A stretch of 64,000 nucleotides of DNA from Plenodomus lindquistii. Lineage: Eukaryota > Ascomycota > Dothideomycetes > Pleosporales > Leptosphaeriaceae. The notes under the pieces were generated by a model that was given only the letters and a program-made list of their open reading frames with translations, searched no databases and had not been told where the DNA came from. Shown piece by piece: positions 43,118 through 52,947 of the stretch; the first letter of the stretch is position 1, and each line of letters begins with the position of its first letter. The stretch covers positions 2,666,001-2,730,000 of the forward strand of contig JANUWI010000002.1 of the NCBI GenBank assembly GCA_025504975.1. The letters are read 5' to 3'. Both the position numbers and the translations under genes were made by a program.

Positions 43118-44309
43118 CTAGGCCGCCTCAATGTAGTGGTCAACTACGCTCTTCACTTGTTCTTCGAACCCCAAAAACTTCCGCCCAAGCACTTCTTCCG
43201 ACTTGGATGAGTCCAGGCGGAGCGGCTTACTTGGTGTCGTTCCACTTAGATCAAGGAGACCATCAGAGACTTGTTTGCTGTACAACCGCTGCGCAATTTC
43301 TTTCGCATCATCCCAAGTTGTTCCTTTTGGTCCTTCAGAGGAACACATTAGCCTTTGATTCCCTGGAACGGAAGGCTTCAAAGCATTAACATGCAGCCTC
43401 GCTACATCGTCCACATGGACTGACACTCCAAGCGTCGGCTCATCCGCTTTCCTGCCAGTCAATAGACCGAGGACAATCGCATTCGTGCCGCTGATGGCCT
43501 CTTTCTTCGTCATGTTTAGCTCGTTCTTGCCAATGACCATGCTAGGCAAGATGCTAATGAGGTCGTATTGAGGCTTCTCTTCTTTCATGAACTTCTCTGA
43601 AGCCGCGAGTGCGTAACACTTGGACATGGCATAAGCTACCATAGGTGAGGGGTACTGCTCCTGCACGGGCGGTGGGGTATAAACATCGTCAACTTAGTAT
43701 CGTTAGCCGATGATCGTACAAGGAAAGGGAGCAAGTGTGAATACTTGCCAGTGAAGACTTTGGCATGGTCATCGGACATCAGATACTCCAATGTTACCAG
43801 TGTTGCCACAGAAGATGTGATGACAACCCTCTTCACCGACTGCGCTTTCGCTGCAGACTTTAGCATGCCGGTCGTGGCATTCACCGCAGGGTCGATGAGA
43901 TCTCGCTTATAATCATCAGACTAGCGAAAAAGTGTGAGTAAGGACTGAATTGTTGCGCTGTGTATGCGTAACTCACTTCGAAACCGAGTGGAGAGGCCAC
44001 ATGAATGACACCGCTAACTCTGTCAAGTTCATTGTCAAATGCACCTTCCTTTAGTAGGTCTTGGACAACAGTGAATTCCAGATCCTTCGCGAACGGCTTG
44101 ATTGATGCAGCGTTCCTTATTTTCTCTTCTTGCTCTGCTTTCCGGACGACAGCACGCACTCGATAACCCTGGTTGAGTGCTTCTACGAGAACTCGAAATC
44201 CGACGTGACCCGACACACCGGTGATCTAAGGTACTATCGTGAGCTTCGGATGAACCGCTTGACCGGGTAAAAATGTAATGTCCCTCACCAGAATAAGTTC
44301 TTTGGACAT
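43118..44309 (-). CDS. NAD(P)-dependent extended SDR reductase (Gre2/DFR-like)
   Basis: Four exons (44289-44309, 43977-44225, 43749-43920, 43118-43692) with introns of 63, 56 and 55 nt give 338 residues. The Rossmann start is MSKELIL-ITGVSGHVGFRVL, with the T-G-x2-G-x2-G nucleotide motif built across the first join. The catalytic residues are the Ser of VITSSVAT and Y168/K172 in VAYAMSKCYA. This fits extended short-chain reductases that act on aldehydes or ketones, such as yeast Gre2/Ari1 and plant dihydroflavonol reductases. The third intron starts with GCAAGT instead of GT and ends CTAAG; joining there restores VFTVDDVYTPPP, whereas reading through leads to a stop. The cofactor is probably NADPH, but the substrate is unknown. 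Confidence 0.88.
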
Positions 44310-45361
44310 ACTGTTTTCTGAACTCAAGTTTTAGGATTGAGTTTATCTGAAGTCGGCACAATTATTTGTTTGCTCGACAAAGCCAGATGGCCGTTCGGAA
44401 GCGCTTTATATAAGTCCGCTCGGCCTGGTGTTGCGTTTCTTATGTCCGTAAGGTTCATGAAAGGCCGTTTAGTGATCACGTCGATTACCAGATTACTGAT
44501 CAAGCTTTAGCTGAGTCGGCTAACTCAGCAAGACCAGACTATGGGCATTTTAGTGCCACGTGTGTTCTCTAGAAGTAGTAGAAATTCTATTGTATTATAT
44601 TAGCGTGAGTTTATCGTCTCCTTGCTGCTGTGTAGGCTTAAACTCATGTTGTTAAGCTAAGCTGGGAACGCAATAAACACAAGCTCCTTCGTAAGGGTAA
44701 TCTAGCGCCGCGGCGCATTGCTAAAATCTCTGGTAGCGGCAAATTGAGCGGCCTAGACTATCATCCACTTGGACCAATCAGATGCAAAGCAGGCGTCATG
44801 GCCTTAAAATCTTATGACTGTCACATTCACTCGTCGACCGGTCGGTGTCAAGACGCGTAGATTTCGATATACAAGCTCAGTCAGCTGGTACTGTCGGTAA
44901 GATATTGCAAAACAACTAGGGAACAGCCAAGGGACAAGTCGCATGCTTCAGGCTGTATGCGTCCCGTTGCGCATCAAAGAAAGAGGACTTGAAAAATATC
45001 CCGACAGCTATAGACGGGTTACATGACCTCAAGAAGTCACCATCTTGATCTTCGTGGCGTCAGAGAAGAACTCAAGATGAAAATGCTTTTTTGCAGATGC
45101 CGTGCCTGAAATGTTCGATAATCAGCGTTCGCGTGGACATCAATAATACGCAAACTACATCGAAGGAAAGGCGACGCCTGCAGATTGATGACGGCTCTGT
45201 GAACTGATCACCGTGTTTATAATAAGAACATCAGAGCTGATGAATACTATGCATGGGCGCATGAAACACACCAGCTTCTTCATGGGTAGTAGATGAGTTA
45301 GATCTTTGTTTTTTAATTTGAAGGACAACGCTCTATGCATGCTATGTTTAAGTCTACCACT
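44310..45361. other. AT-rich intergenic stretch
   Basis: About 1 kb with no frame of note. A perfect 12-base palindrome GCGCCGCGGCGC lies near 44706-44717 in otherwise AT-rich DNA. Confidence 0.4.
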
Positions 45362-45923
45362 CTACAACTTTGACTTGACTACCTCCTCCCGTCCTACTAG
45401 TCCAGGATGTTGAGTAATGATTGGCCTTGTGACTGCGAAGAATGCTGTGCCACCCGACTTGCTCGAGAACTTGGCCTTGGATCCGACGTGGAAGAAAGCG
45501 AAATCACCGGCGACGAGGTGGTGTGTAACGCCAGTAGCCTCGTCTAATACATCGATTTGGCCATTGAGAACGTATTTGGTCTCTTCGTATGTGTATGTGG
45601 GGATGTCACGGGTGGGTCCAGGTTGGATGCGGTAGAAGCCTGATGTCAGGTAGGTAGGGTTGTCGGTAGTCTTTGTTTGGATGCTATTAGGTATTAGATA
45701 TGATGAAAGAGGCTTAAGGGAAGATTGTTGTTCTTCGATAAGATTTGGAAGGACATAGACGTACGAGTGGAAGTCTGCGACGATTGCGCTCTCGCCCTCA
45801 GGAATGGGGATGTACTCATGGCCTGCGCCTTTGATTACGGTGAGTGGTACTGGCACTATATCAATTGTAAGTATACTGTCTTCGCTCAAATGAAGGACAA
45901 GCTAATTTGGCCTTTCACTTACT
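45362..45923 (-). CDS. Cupin-fold protein (EutQ-like), start codon split by an intron
   Basis: The cupin core is clear: IPTYTYEETKYVLNGQIDVLD, then HHLVAGDFAFFHVGSKAKF, which is a single beta-barrel of the kind seen in ethanolamine-use EutQ and other small cupins. The first in-frame ATG appears only after splicing: A at 45923 joins TG at 45855-45854 across a 67-nt intron (45856-45922; GTAAGT...GATATAG), in the context CACC-ATG-CC. The protein then starts MPVPLTVIKGAGHEYIPIP and has 164 residues. Upstream of the join the same frame reads SKATIHVQHTTQFT, preceded by ATC and then a stop, with no ATG. The enzyme's substrate is unknown. Neighbours are a reductase and a ThDP enzyme, so a catabolic role is possible. 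Confidence 0.7.
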
Positions 45924-46878
45924 GGTGAATTGTGTGGTGTGCTGAACGTGGATTGTTGCTTTTGAGATTTGGACAGCGGTACCGAGTACTTAAGGTCTTG
46001 CGACTATGCTCATCCGTATTACACAAGTCCGTCATCGGCGATTGCAATTGCTCCGTGCATGCAGTGATTGCGTGCGACGACTGCTTCTCCTCTCCGTTTG
46101 ATTTGCCTCAATTCGGTTAGTATTAACGAGATCGTTCCTAACCACCCAACGTAGACAATCTGAACACAGATCCGGCCAAACAGCGATTCACAGCTACTCA
46201 CTCTTTGTCTCATTTTGCCCGACTATGCATAAAAGAGGTTTACTCGAACTCAGCTTGAAGAAGATACTTCGTGGAGAACCTTGGGGAAGCGCAGATCATG
46301 GCCCGGAGAATATGGGCTAAGCCTGAACAGGCGATGAAAGTCTGGTCTTGGTGCTTTGCAGGTATAACGATAACGCCTCACCGACATGATTGGCCAAACG
46401 CATTACACTGGGACGTTCCAATGCGCTCTGTACAGCGTGCATCTGGGGATTAGTTTCAGGACAACGCAGCCCCATATTCCTACTACATAAAACCAGGACA
46501 CCTCTCGCACAGCAGCCTCGACGAATTGCTAAGAAAGCTTTTCTTCGTTTCCAACAACATGCGGCACGTGCATGTAGTCTAAATGCGACGTTTGTGCTTT
46601 GAGGTCGGTGTAAGATGTACAGATGGTTGGATGGAAGTTCCAGATGTGGGAGGCTGCTCGGCCTCTGAGCGTAGCAGATCGTCTTGGAGCGATGCGCGCG
46701 ATCTATTACTTTCCACACAACTCGTCCAAAGTATGTATTTCGAAATCATGGAGAAGCCCTACAGAGACACAGCGCCGCGCTAGTGCTCAAGTGTTTCCGG
46801 ACCCGTCATGGCTCATGGTTGAACGCCTTGTGATTTGACATCAGTACCCAGCTGAGGTGCGGGCAAGTGGCGGAGCCC
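45924..46878. other. Intergenic stretch
   Basis: About 950 bp with no supported gene. It holds the 5' region of the cupin gene and may include further exons at the 3' end of the next gene. Confidence 0.4.
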
Positions 46879-47577
46879 TCAGACACTTACTATCAATAGA
46901 TTTGGACCTTCGGGACAAGGGTCCTCGCGAGCATTTCTGTCCTTCATGCGCACATCAGGATCAATGCGAATGTGACCTATCATCTCCCGCGCATCCTCAA
47001 CTTCTTGGTCACGATCTTCAATGCTGTCGTCTACTACAGTTTTGAGGTTGACCGCTCGTGGTGGTTTCGCGTTCAGGGCTTTGTGCAGCTCATCCGGCTC
47101 CTTCCGAAGCTTCGCTACGAACTCATCCACCTCTTCATCCTCGCCCTGTAGGTGCAAGCGTCTAACTACCTGCCACAACGCCGCTGCATATAAGTGATAT
47201 TCGTTTGCTTCGAGATAGTCTTGGAATGTCGAGTCAAGTAAGACTAGAGTCTCCATCCAGTAGTATTGTGGGATCGCGACTTTGTCGAGGAGCTTGCAGG
47301 TGGGGGCAATGCATCCTTCGAGCTTGTCTCTATTATAGAAGCCATTAGCCTTTTTGACATCTTCTATAGCCGTTGATTTATCATGCTTTGATCGGCCATG
47401 ATATGTGTGGGCTCGTCTGTGTTCTCGGCGAAGAGGTGGTTCGGCGAAAACTATGAGTCGGGAGTTATGAGGAATTTGACTGTTGTTGAACGGTTTGGAG
47501 ATACAAAATGGTAGGAACCCTCTTTTTCGACCAGGTAGGCTCTGATAATAACGAAAGTACCGTACGGGAAAGCTCAT
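46879..47577 (-). CDS. Hypothetical protein, 3' end uncertain
   Basis: A 232-residue frame without a recognised family. The first 50 residues are basic and aromatic (VRYFRYYQSLPGRKRGFLPF). The rest is helical and charged (YYWMETLVLLDSTFQDYLEANEYHLYAAALWQVVRRL, read in parts) and ends in an acidic, Arg-rich stretch (DSIEDRDQEVEDAREM). The last codons run into a consensus donor (TTGATA-GTAAGTG) at 46887-46881, just before the apparent stop. The real gene may therefore splice to one or more exons farther left, and the present C-terminus would be wrong. It has normal codon use and no frame breaks, so coding is likely. Confidence 0.5.
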   Translation of the reverse strand: MSFPVRYFRYYQSLPGRKRGFLPFCISKPFNNSQIPHNSRLIVFAEPPLRREHRRAHTYHGRSKHDKSTAIEDVKKANGFYNRDKLEGCIAPTCKLLDKVAIPQYYWMETLVLLDSTFQDYLEANEYHLYAAALWQVVRRLHLQGEDEEVDEFVAKLRKEPDELHKALNAKPPRAVNLKTVVDDSIEDRDQEVEDAREMIGHIRIDPDVRMKDRNAREDPCPEGPNLLIVSV

Positions 47578-48322
47578 TCTTTTTCACGCACCTAGTATGG
47601 GCGCCTCTGTCGTTAGTAAACTTATGCTACGTCAAGAGCTTAACAGCTGTTGATCGAACCTTACCAGAGACGCTTTGGCGTATTATATAGCGTACAAGTA
47701 TATCCGTGGTCACTCATGGCGCTTCATAGTGGTCAATGTTGACTACCATCGGTGGTGGTGTTGGCGTATTCTCATGAGGTAGCGGTGAGATAGGAGGAAC
47801 GTGATTCTTCATGTAGCAGCTTCGAGCGGCGTCGAGGAGAGCAAGGGTACTACATGAGAAGAGGCAACTTGCTAAACGCATTTTCCGCAGCCCGCGAACG
47901 AACCAAGCGGAAAACGATCGTGCGAGGGGCGACTGTTCTTCAGCCGTAGTGATTCCTAGTGCTTCTCTGAAACGCAGCATGAGGTAATAACACTATACCT
48001 ACGGAAGAATCGCCAGTGTTTCTGAGGCTCATGGGAAGTTGTGCGCAGCTGTCGTATGATGCTTAGGTTCATCGTCCCCATTGAGGGGTAGCTGTAGTCG
48101 AAGGTACGAATGGAAGAGTACAAGTGCTGATGGTGTGAGCATTCGTTTTTTTAAAGGTCAGGAAATTCGAGCGCAATAACTGTAGTGACATAGCTTCTTG
48201 TCCAGCTTTGCCCTGACTGTCAATCACATCGGATGATGACATAGCTTTGTGAAGCTTGATGATAGCATTCAATTTTCGTTAAGATAATGGATCCTGTAGC
48301 CCATTGCCTGGACATGATAGGT
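47578..48322. other. Intergenic stretch with one small frame
   Basis: Contains only the doubtful 88-codon frame at 47714-47980, listed separately. Confidence 0.4.
47714..47980 (-). CDS. Doubtful small protein, possible last exon
   Basis: An 88-codon frame with a plausible mix (LRFREALGITTAEEQSPLAR, then a hydrophobic ASCLFSCSTLALLDAA and a Pro-rich end). An acceptor-like CCGTAG lies just upstream, so it could be a terminal exon of a gene whose earlier exons I cannot see. Confidence 0.25.
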   Translation of the reverse strand: MLRFREALGITTAEEQSPLARSFSAWFVRGLRKMRLASCLFSCSTLALLDAARSCYMKNHVPPISPLPHENTPTPPPMVVNIDHYEAP

Positions 48323-50214
48323 TCAGCCAATCAACACCGCTTTGCCGCCACCGTACTTTCCCTCAGGACCTTCCAGATGGGCATCAAGCACAGCTGAAGT
48401 CCCATTCAACACAGACTTGATGGCTTCTGGTAGTAGCCTGGCCAACTCGTCCGCGGTACTGGCGTGTGCTGCCCAGATTTCGCCACCAGAAGCCGCTTTC
48501 GCGATGCCGGAGTAATCGGGTGTGGGTGCGAAGCTGATGTTCAACTCTTCATTATTGACTTTTGATCCCTCTCCGTCAGGATGAACGAGCAACATTGATC
48601 TCCGTGGGGCATTCCAACCCTTGTTGTTGAGTACGATTGTTAAGATGGGTATCTTATAGCGTTGCGAGATCCAGTAGACAGAGCCGGGGACAGAGAAGAG
48701 GTAGGTACCGTCTCCGACTATTTGGCAAACAAATTGCTTCGTGCCTTCTCTGTCGGTTGCGAGCTTGATTCCCAAGGCACCACCACCGCTCCAGCCGAGG
48801 CCACCACCTCCACAATTTATCCAGGAGCCTGGAAGGGTGGCCTGTATTTGATCTGCGACAAAGCCGGTTTGTGTAACGGCTTCCACAGCCCAGATTGTGT
48901 CGTTTGGACAGAGCTTCTTGAGCTGTGAGCACAGGTAGGGGGTACCGAAGTGGCCTTTATCGTCAACAACGGCCTCGCTTGCAATTTTCGCAAGCTTCTT
49001 TTTATGGGATTCTTGCAGGGCTGTCCATCTTTGTGAGAAGACCTGACTCGAAAGCTTCTCTTTGAGGTTATTTTCTATGTATGTGTTGAGTTGACAAAGT
49101 GATGTATGTGCGTCGGCGCGATACCGTTGGAGAGCGTTCAAGTAGAACACGGGCATCTGCTGCTTCAATGGGTCCACATCGATGTGGAAGATCTTCGAAG
49201 TTGAAGATGGATGGCATTGCGTGTTGATCCAAGGCACGTCGCAATCAATGACAACGATTACATCCGCCGTTTTGATGCTGGGATCGTTGCCATATCGGAG
49301 ACCGAGCCATGCTGGGTGATTTGCAGGAAAGCACATATCGCTTCCCCCGGTGTCCAAGACTCTGAGCCCTTTGACGTGGTCCGCAAGTTGCACCAATTCT
49401 CGCACGGCAGCGTGCTTACGGCCTGTGTAGCCTACAATGATCAAGGGTTCTTGTGCGTTTACGAGTGCTTCGGCAACCGTCTTGACGCCACTCGGAGGAA
49501 GGGCTGCGGGTTCAACGGGGTACCAGAATTCAGGTTGTAATTGGTAGGGAGTTAAGTCCTCCTCCATGGGTTCTCGTGCGCCGCAGAGGTAGACCGGGCC
49601 TTTGGGGTCGCTCATGGCGAAAGAGAGTGCCCGGTTGACCATCTGTTTGACGTTTTTGCCAGACTTGATTTCGCCGGTATACCTGCAGTACTGCGCGACA
49701 ATCTGCTTTTGATCGGGAACATCCTGAATCCAATGGATATATTCGGTGCGACTTCCACGCATTTCGCCCTCGATTGTGAAGGGAGAAAGACCCGCAAAAA
49801 TCAGGACAGGCGCGCGCCCACAAGAGGCATTATGAACAGCTGCACCAAGACCCTGCGTTCCGACATCCACATGAATGATGACGGCCGCAATCTTTCCAGT
49901 CACACGAGCGTATCCATCGGCGATAGAGAGGGCGACCATCTGAGTCCCTTGTGTTAGCCTTAGTGGTCAGCGAGTATATCTGTTGTAGATTTACCTCATT
50001 TGGGCACGTGATGATCGTGGGAAATTGTCCCTTCTTCTCCTTCTGGCCCTTGACGATAGCCTCAAGAATCGAGGGATGATCGCTACCCAGATTTACACAG
50101 ACGATTGTGACGCCATATTCCCAGAGGGCTTCAAAGAACGCGAAGGATGCTGTGTATCTGCCCTGAAATCAGTGAAGGTCCCCTATCTACATTTTCGCGT
50201 GAGACCCACACCAT
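48323..50214 (-). CDS. Thiamine-diphosphate-dependent enzyme (acetolactate synthase-like)
   Basis: The main exons are 49995-50162 and 48323-49939, joined across a 55-nt intron (GTAAAT...ACTCAG). They give 595 residues if the start is the ATG at 50214-50212, followed at once by a 49-nt intron (GTGTGG...ATTTCAG). The ThDP-activating Glu is E57 in CPNEMVALS. The ThDP/Mg motif runs from VGDGTYLFSVPGS to LNNKGW. The N-terminal domain has FFEALWEYGVTIVCVNLGSDHPS and VDVGTQGLGAAVHNASCGRAP. The family includes acetolactate synthases, benzoylformate decarboxylase and related carboligases. It lacks a mitochondrial leader, so it is not the biosynthetic acetolactate synthase. The reaction is likely decarboxylation or carboligation of a 2-oxoacid, but the substrate is not known. 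The first exon is the weakest part of the model. Confidence 0.85.
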
Positions 50215-51022
50215 GATGACAGTGTGGGACGGCAATTTCAGAACAATGGAGTAAGAATTGAGTTCGCAAATTGCGGTTGTCAAGAGAAAGACCAGGCACT
50301 TCGCGCTGGTGGGGAGGGGGGGGGAAGGGAAGAGCACGAGACAGCGACCCGCTATTAGAGGGAAGTCGTAGCCATGATAACAGCACTGCGACTAAAACGG
50401 CATCCACTGCTGCCCCACCAACCGCGGGGTAGTTTTTGGGGTTGGTTGTCCTCGGCGGCGCATCCTGGTCTGGCAGTGATGAGCGGGAAATCCGTCCTAT
50501 GAACGGCGGCTGCCAACGGCTTCATTCCGTCAATACATATGGACCGTGCGTATTACTCATTGTGGCCAACACCAGATAAAGTCACTTGTATGGAATGTGT
50601 TCCTTCTACACTACGCACGGCTGTATCAGTAGTCTCTACGTATGATCCGCCACGGCATCAACGGACTCGCAAAACCCCCGGCTGCATCATTGTTTGCAGT
50701 CTCCGAAAGTACGCCGTTAGATTGTGGTACATCAGCTCCTTGCTGTGATTTGACCTCAGAAGCAGCCCTAGTTGACATTGTAGGTGCGCCGAAGGCAACG
50801 AATCTTTTTGCACAGTTTGGGGTACTTTACACAATTGTGAAAGTTTCACGGTCATGATTCGGCCCCTGCACGCCCAATTCGGCTGCAGGGGCACGATGCT
50901 GCGACACTGCACGATGGGGAGTGTTTCACTAAATGCGCAAACTCCTTGGACCAAGTCGCGATAGTCCATCGCAAAATCTCAGCTTTTCGTACTCTGTATC
51001 TCCCTCGTCATCTCAGCGCAAT
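50215..51022. promoter_or_regulatory. Intergenic region between divergent genes
   Basis: About 800 bp that must hold the promoters of the ThDP enzyme (minus) and the SET-domain gene (plus). A run of G with a CCCC-rich complement lies at 50311-50330. No specific site is assigned. Confidence 0.4.
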
Positions 51023-52063
51023 ATGATTCGCATCCCTCATCTCCTTCTCTCGCTGCTGCTCTCCTCACACACCAATGCCAGCCTGCATACATGCCTCAAT
51101 TTGCGATCGCCATTCAGCGGCAACACCTGTCGCGGACCGCCAGAGGTATTTGTTGTCACCGAAAGTCACGGTAAAGGGCTAGGAGTGTTTGCGACACACG
51201 ACATCGAAGTTGGAGACATTATTATGCACGAATCACCGGCCATCAAAATCAAGCCACCGAAAATAACGAAGGGCAACTCTTATCCAATGTCGGAGATATC
51301 ATGGCTTGTCAGGGAGCAATTCGAAGATCTTACGTCCGAAGCCCAGGACGAAATCATGTCATTGACGTTCCATTCGACCGCAGCAGAGACCCATGCCCAA
51401 GATCACCTGGGACTTATATTTCGAACCAATGCCTACAACACAGGCACCGATATTGGCCTGTTTCCCAAGATCGCGCGAATCAACCACTCTTGTCGGCCAA
51501 ACACGAGCTACTACTGGGATGAGAAGCTGAACAAGAGGATTGTCTTCGCATCACGACAGATCAAAGAAGGCGAAGAATTTTTCGTTTCATACATTTCGCT
51601 GTTAGGGACTCGCGACGAGAGACAGACGCGACTTAAGCAATACGGGTTCAAATGCGCATGCGAAGTCTGTGCTCAAGAGGGACCTGCTCAGGAGGCAAGC
51701 GATGCGCGTCGCGTTAAGCTCCGAGAGTCCTTCATCGACTTAGAGTCTAATCTAAACCTGTCACCACCTCATTCGAAGAAGGGCAGAAAGTTGGCTTTAG
51801 AGCAAGCAGAGGCTAGCCTTCGCCTGATTGAGATTGTGCAAGAGGAAGGACTCGCAGATTACTACGCCAAGGCCTACCGAATTGCGGCAATAACCCACGC
51901 AAGGATCGAAGACTGGCAGAATGCCGCCATCTGGTCGAACAGAGGCTACGAACTGAGATTCATCGAGGATCCGCAGTCGCAATCAACATTAGAAATGCGC
52001 CATCTCACTAGCGAATTCTTGGAGAAGTGGGAACGACAATTGAAACGCAGCACACACACATGA
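51023..52063 (+). CDS. SET-domain protein with N-terminal signal-like segment
   Basis: A single exon encodes 346 residues. The SET domain includes the N-terminal strand GKGLGVFATHDIEVGDIIM, the core RINHSCRPNTSYYW (NHSCRPN at 154-160) and GEEFFVSYI. A CxCxxC cluster (C211, C213, C216) then closes the lysine-methyltransferase fold. Such SmyD/SET5-like proteins normally methylate Lys on histones or other proteins in cytosol or nucleus. Here the ATG at 51023 opens a segment with the look of a secretory signal peptide (MIRIPHLLLSLLLSSHTNAS). This ATG has good context; an upstream in-frame ATG at 50933 would bury the segment inside the protein. If the signal works, the protein enters the secretory path. 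The C-terminal 130 residues are helical, as in TPR-like tails of the family. Confidence 0.85.
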   Translation: MIRIPHLLLSLLLSSHTNASLHTCLNLRSPFSGNTCRGPPEVFVVTESHGKGLGVFATHDIEVGDIIMHESPAIKIKPPKITKGNSYPMSEISWLVREQFEDLTSEAQDEIMSLTFHSTAAETHAQDHLGLIFRTNAYNTGTDIGLFPKIARINHSCRPNTSYYWDEKLNKRIVFASRQIKEGEEFFVSYISLLGTRDERQTRLKQYGFKCACEVCAQEGPAQEASDARRVKLRESFIDLESNLNLSPPHSKKGRKLALEQAEASLRLIEIVQEEGLADYYAKAYRIAAITHARIEDWQNAAIWSNRGYELRFIEDPQSQSTLEMRHLTSEFLEKWERQLKRSTHT

Positions 52064-52947
52064 GGCTGTCCCAGCGTGCGCTATATTGCATGAGCATCAT
52101 TCTGGAAAGACCTACACACCGTATTCTTTGGTAATTCCCAAGCCAATGCGTGTTGTCGATTCCAACCCCATGGTCCTGTATCCCGGCCCTTGCACCCGTC
52201 GACCAGCCTGATCCATTGCTACACTTGGCTTGTTCAACCCCTGTCTCTGCATAACAAGATTTGTGCGTCAAATTTTACTACACAAATTCCAGTGAAATGT
52301 TGTGGGCAGCCCTTTCAGGAGTTCTTGGCCAAAAAGTGCGGAAAAAGCCCTGTCCACGGTGGAAGGAGGGGAAGGTGATGCAGGATGAGCTTGAAGCGGC
52401 GTGATTTGGCGTGGGTGTAAAAGTGCAAATGGAAAGGGCTGAGGGATGAGTGGGTGTTGGATCAGTCAAATACTTGTGAGGTCGCCGGACCAAGACGTGT
52501 ATCTAGTCTCGATCCAAGGGTTGAAGGGATGCGGTAACTGCCGAGCAGTACACAGAAAGACGAAAGATCGGAATTTCGGGGCGCCAGATCGAACCTTTGT
52601 ATGGCGCGATTGGAGACTTCAAGAGACCTGCCCAATACGGCAGAGCACGCGACTACGTACCTGGTTGGTGGGACCGATCATCATTTCGGCTTTTATCAGT
52701 ACTGCATACTTCAGAGGCCGTTAATCCAACAAGTGTATTGGCGTTACGATACGGTCTCTTATTGCTATCACGACATATGATGTACTGTGATCACATTAGA
52801 AGTTTGAGCGTATGAGACTCAAAGATGTTTATGCACGTCGGACCCGAGGTCCATTATTCATTCATCGTATGTACCGTCAACGAACTATGGGTATCATATC
52901 GTTCCTCACTTTATGAGCTCTATCTCAAGCTCGCCCGATACATCCGC
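52064..52947. other. Intergenic gap between convergent genes
   Basis: About 880 bp between two stop codons. No gene or terminator signal that I can assign. Confidence 0.4.

Noticed and set aside
44706..44725. 12-base palindrome followed by CTAA, reminiscent of a Helitron 3' end
   Set aside because: The base after CTAA is A rather than T, the spacing is short, and no Rep/helicase or 5' TC end is seen.
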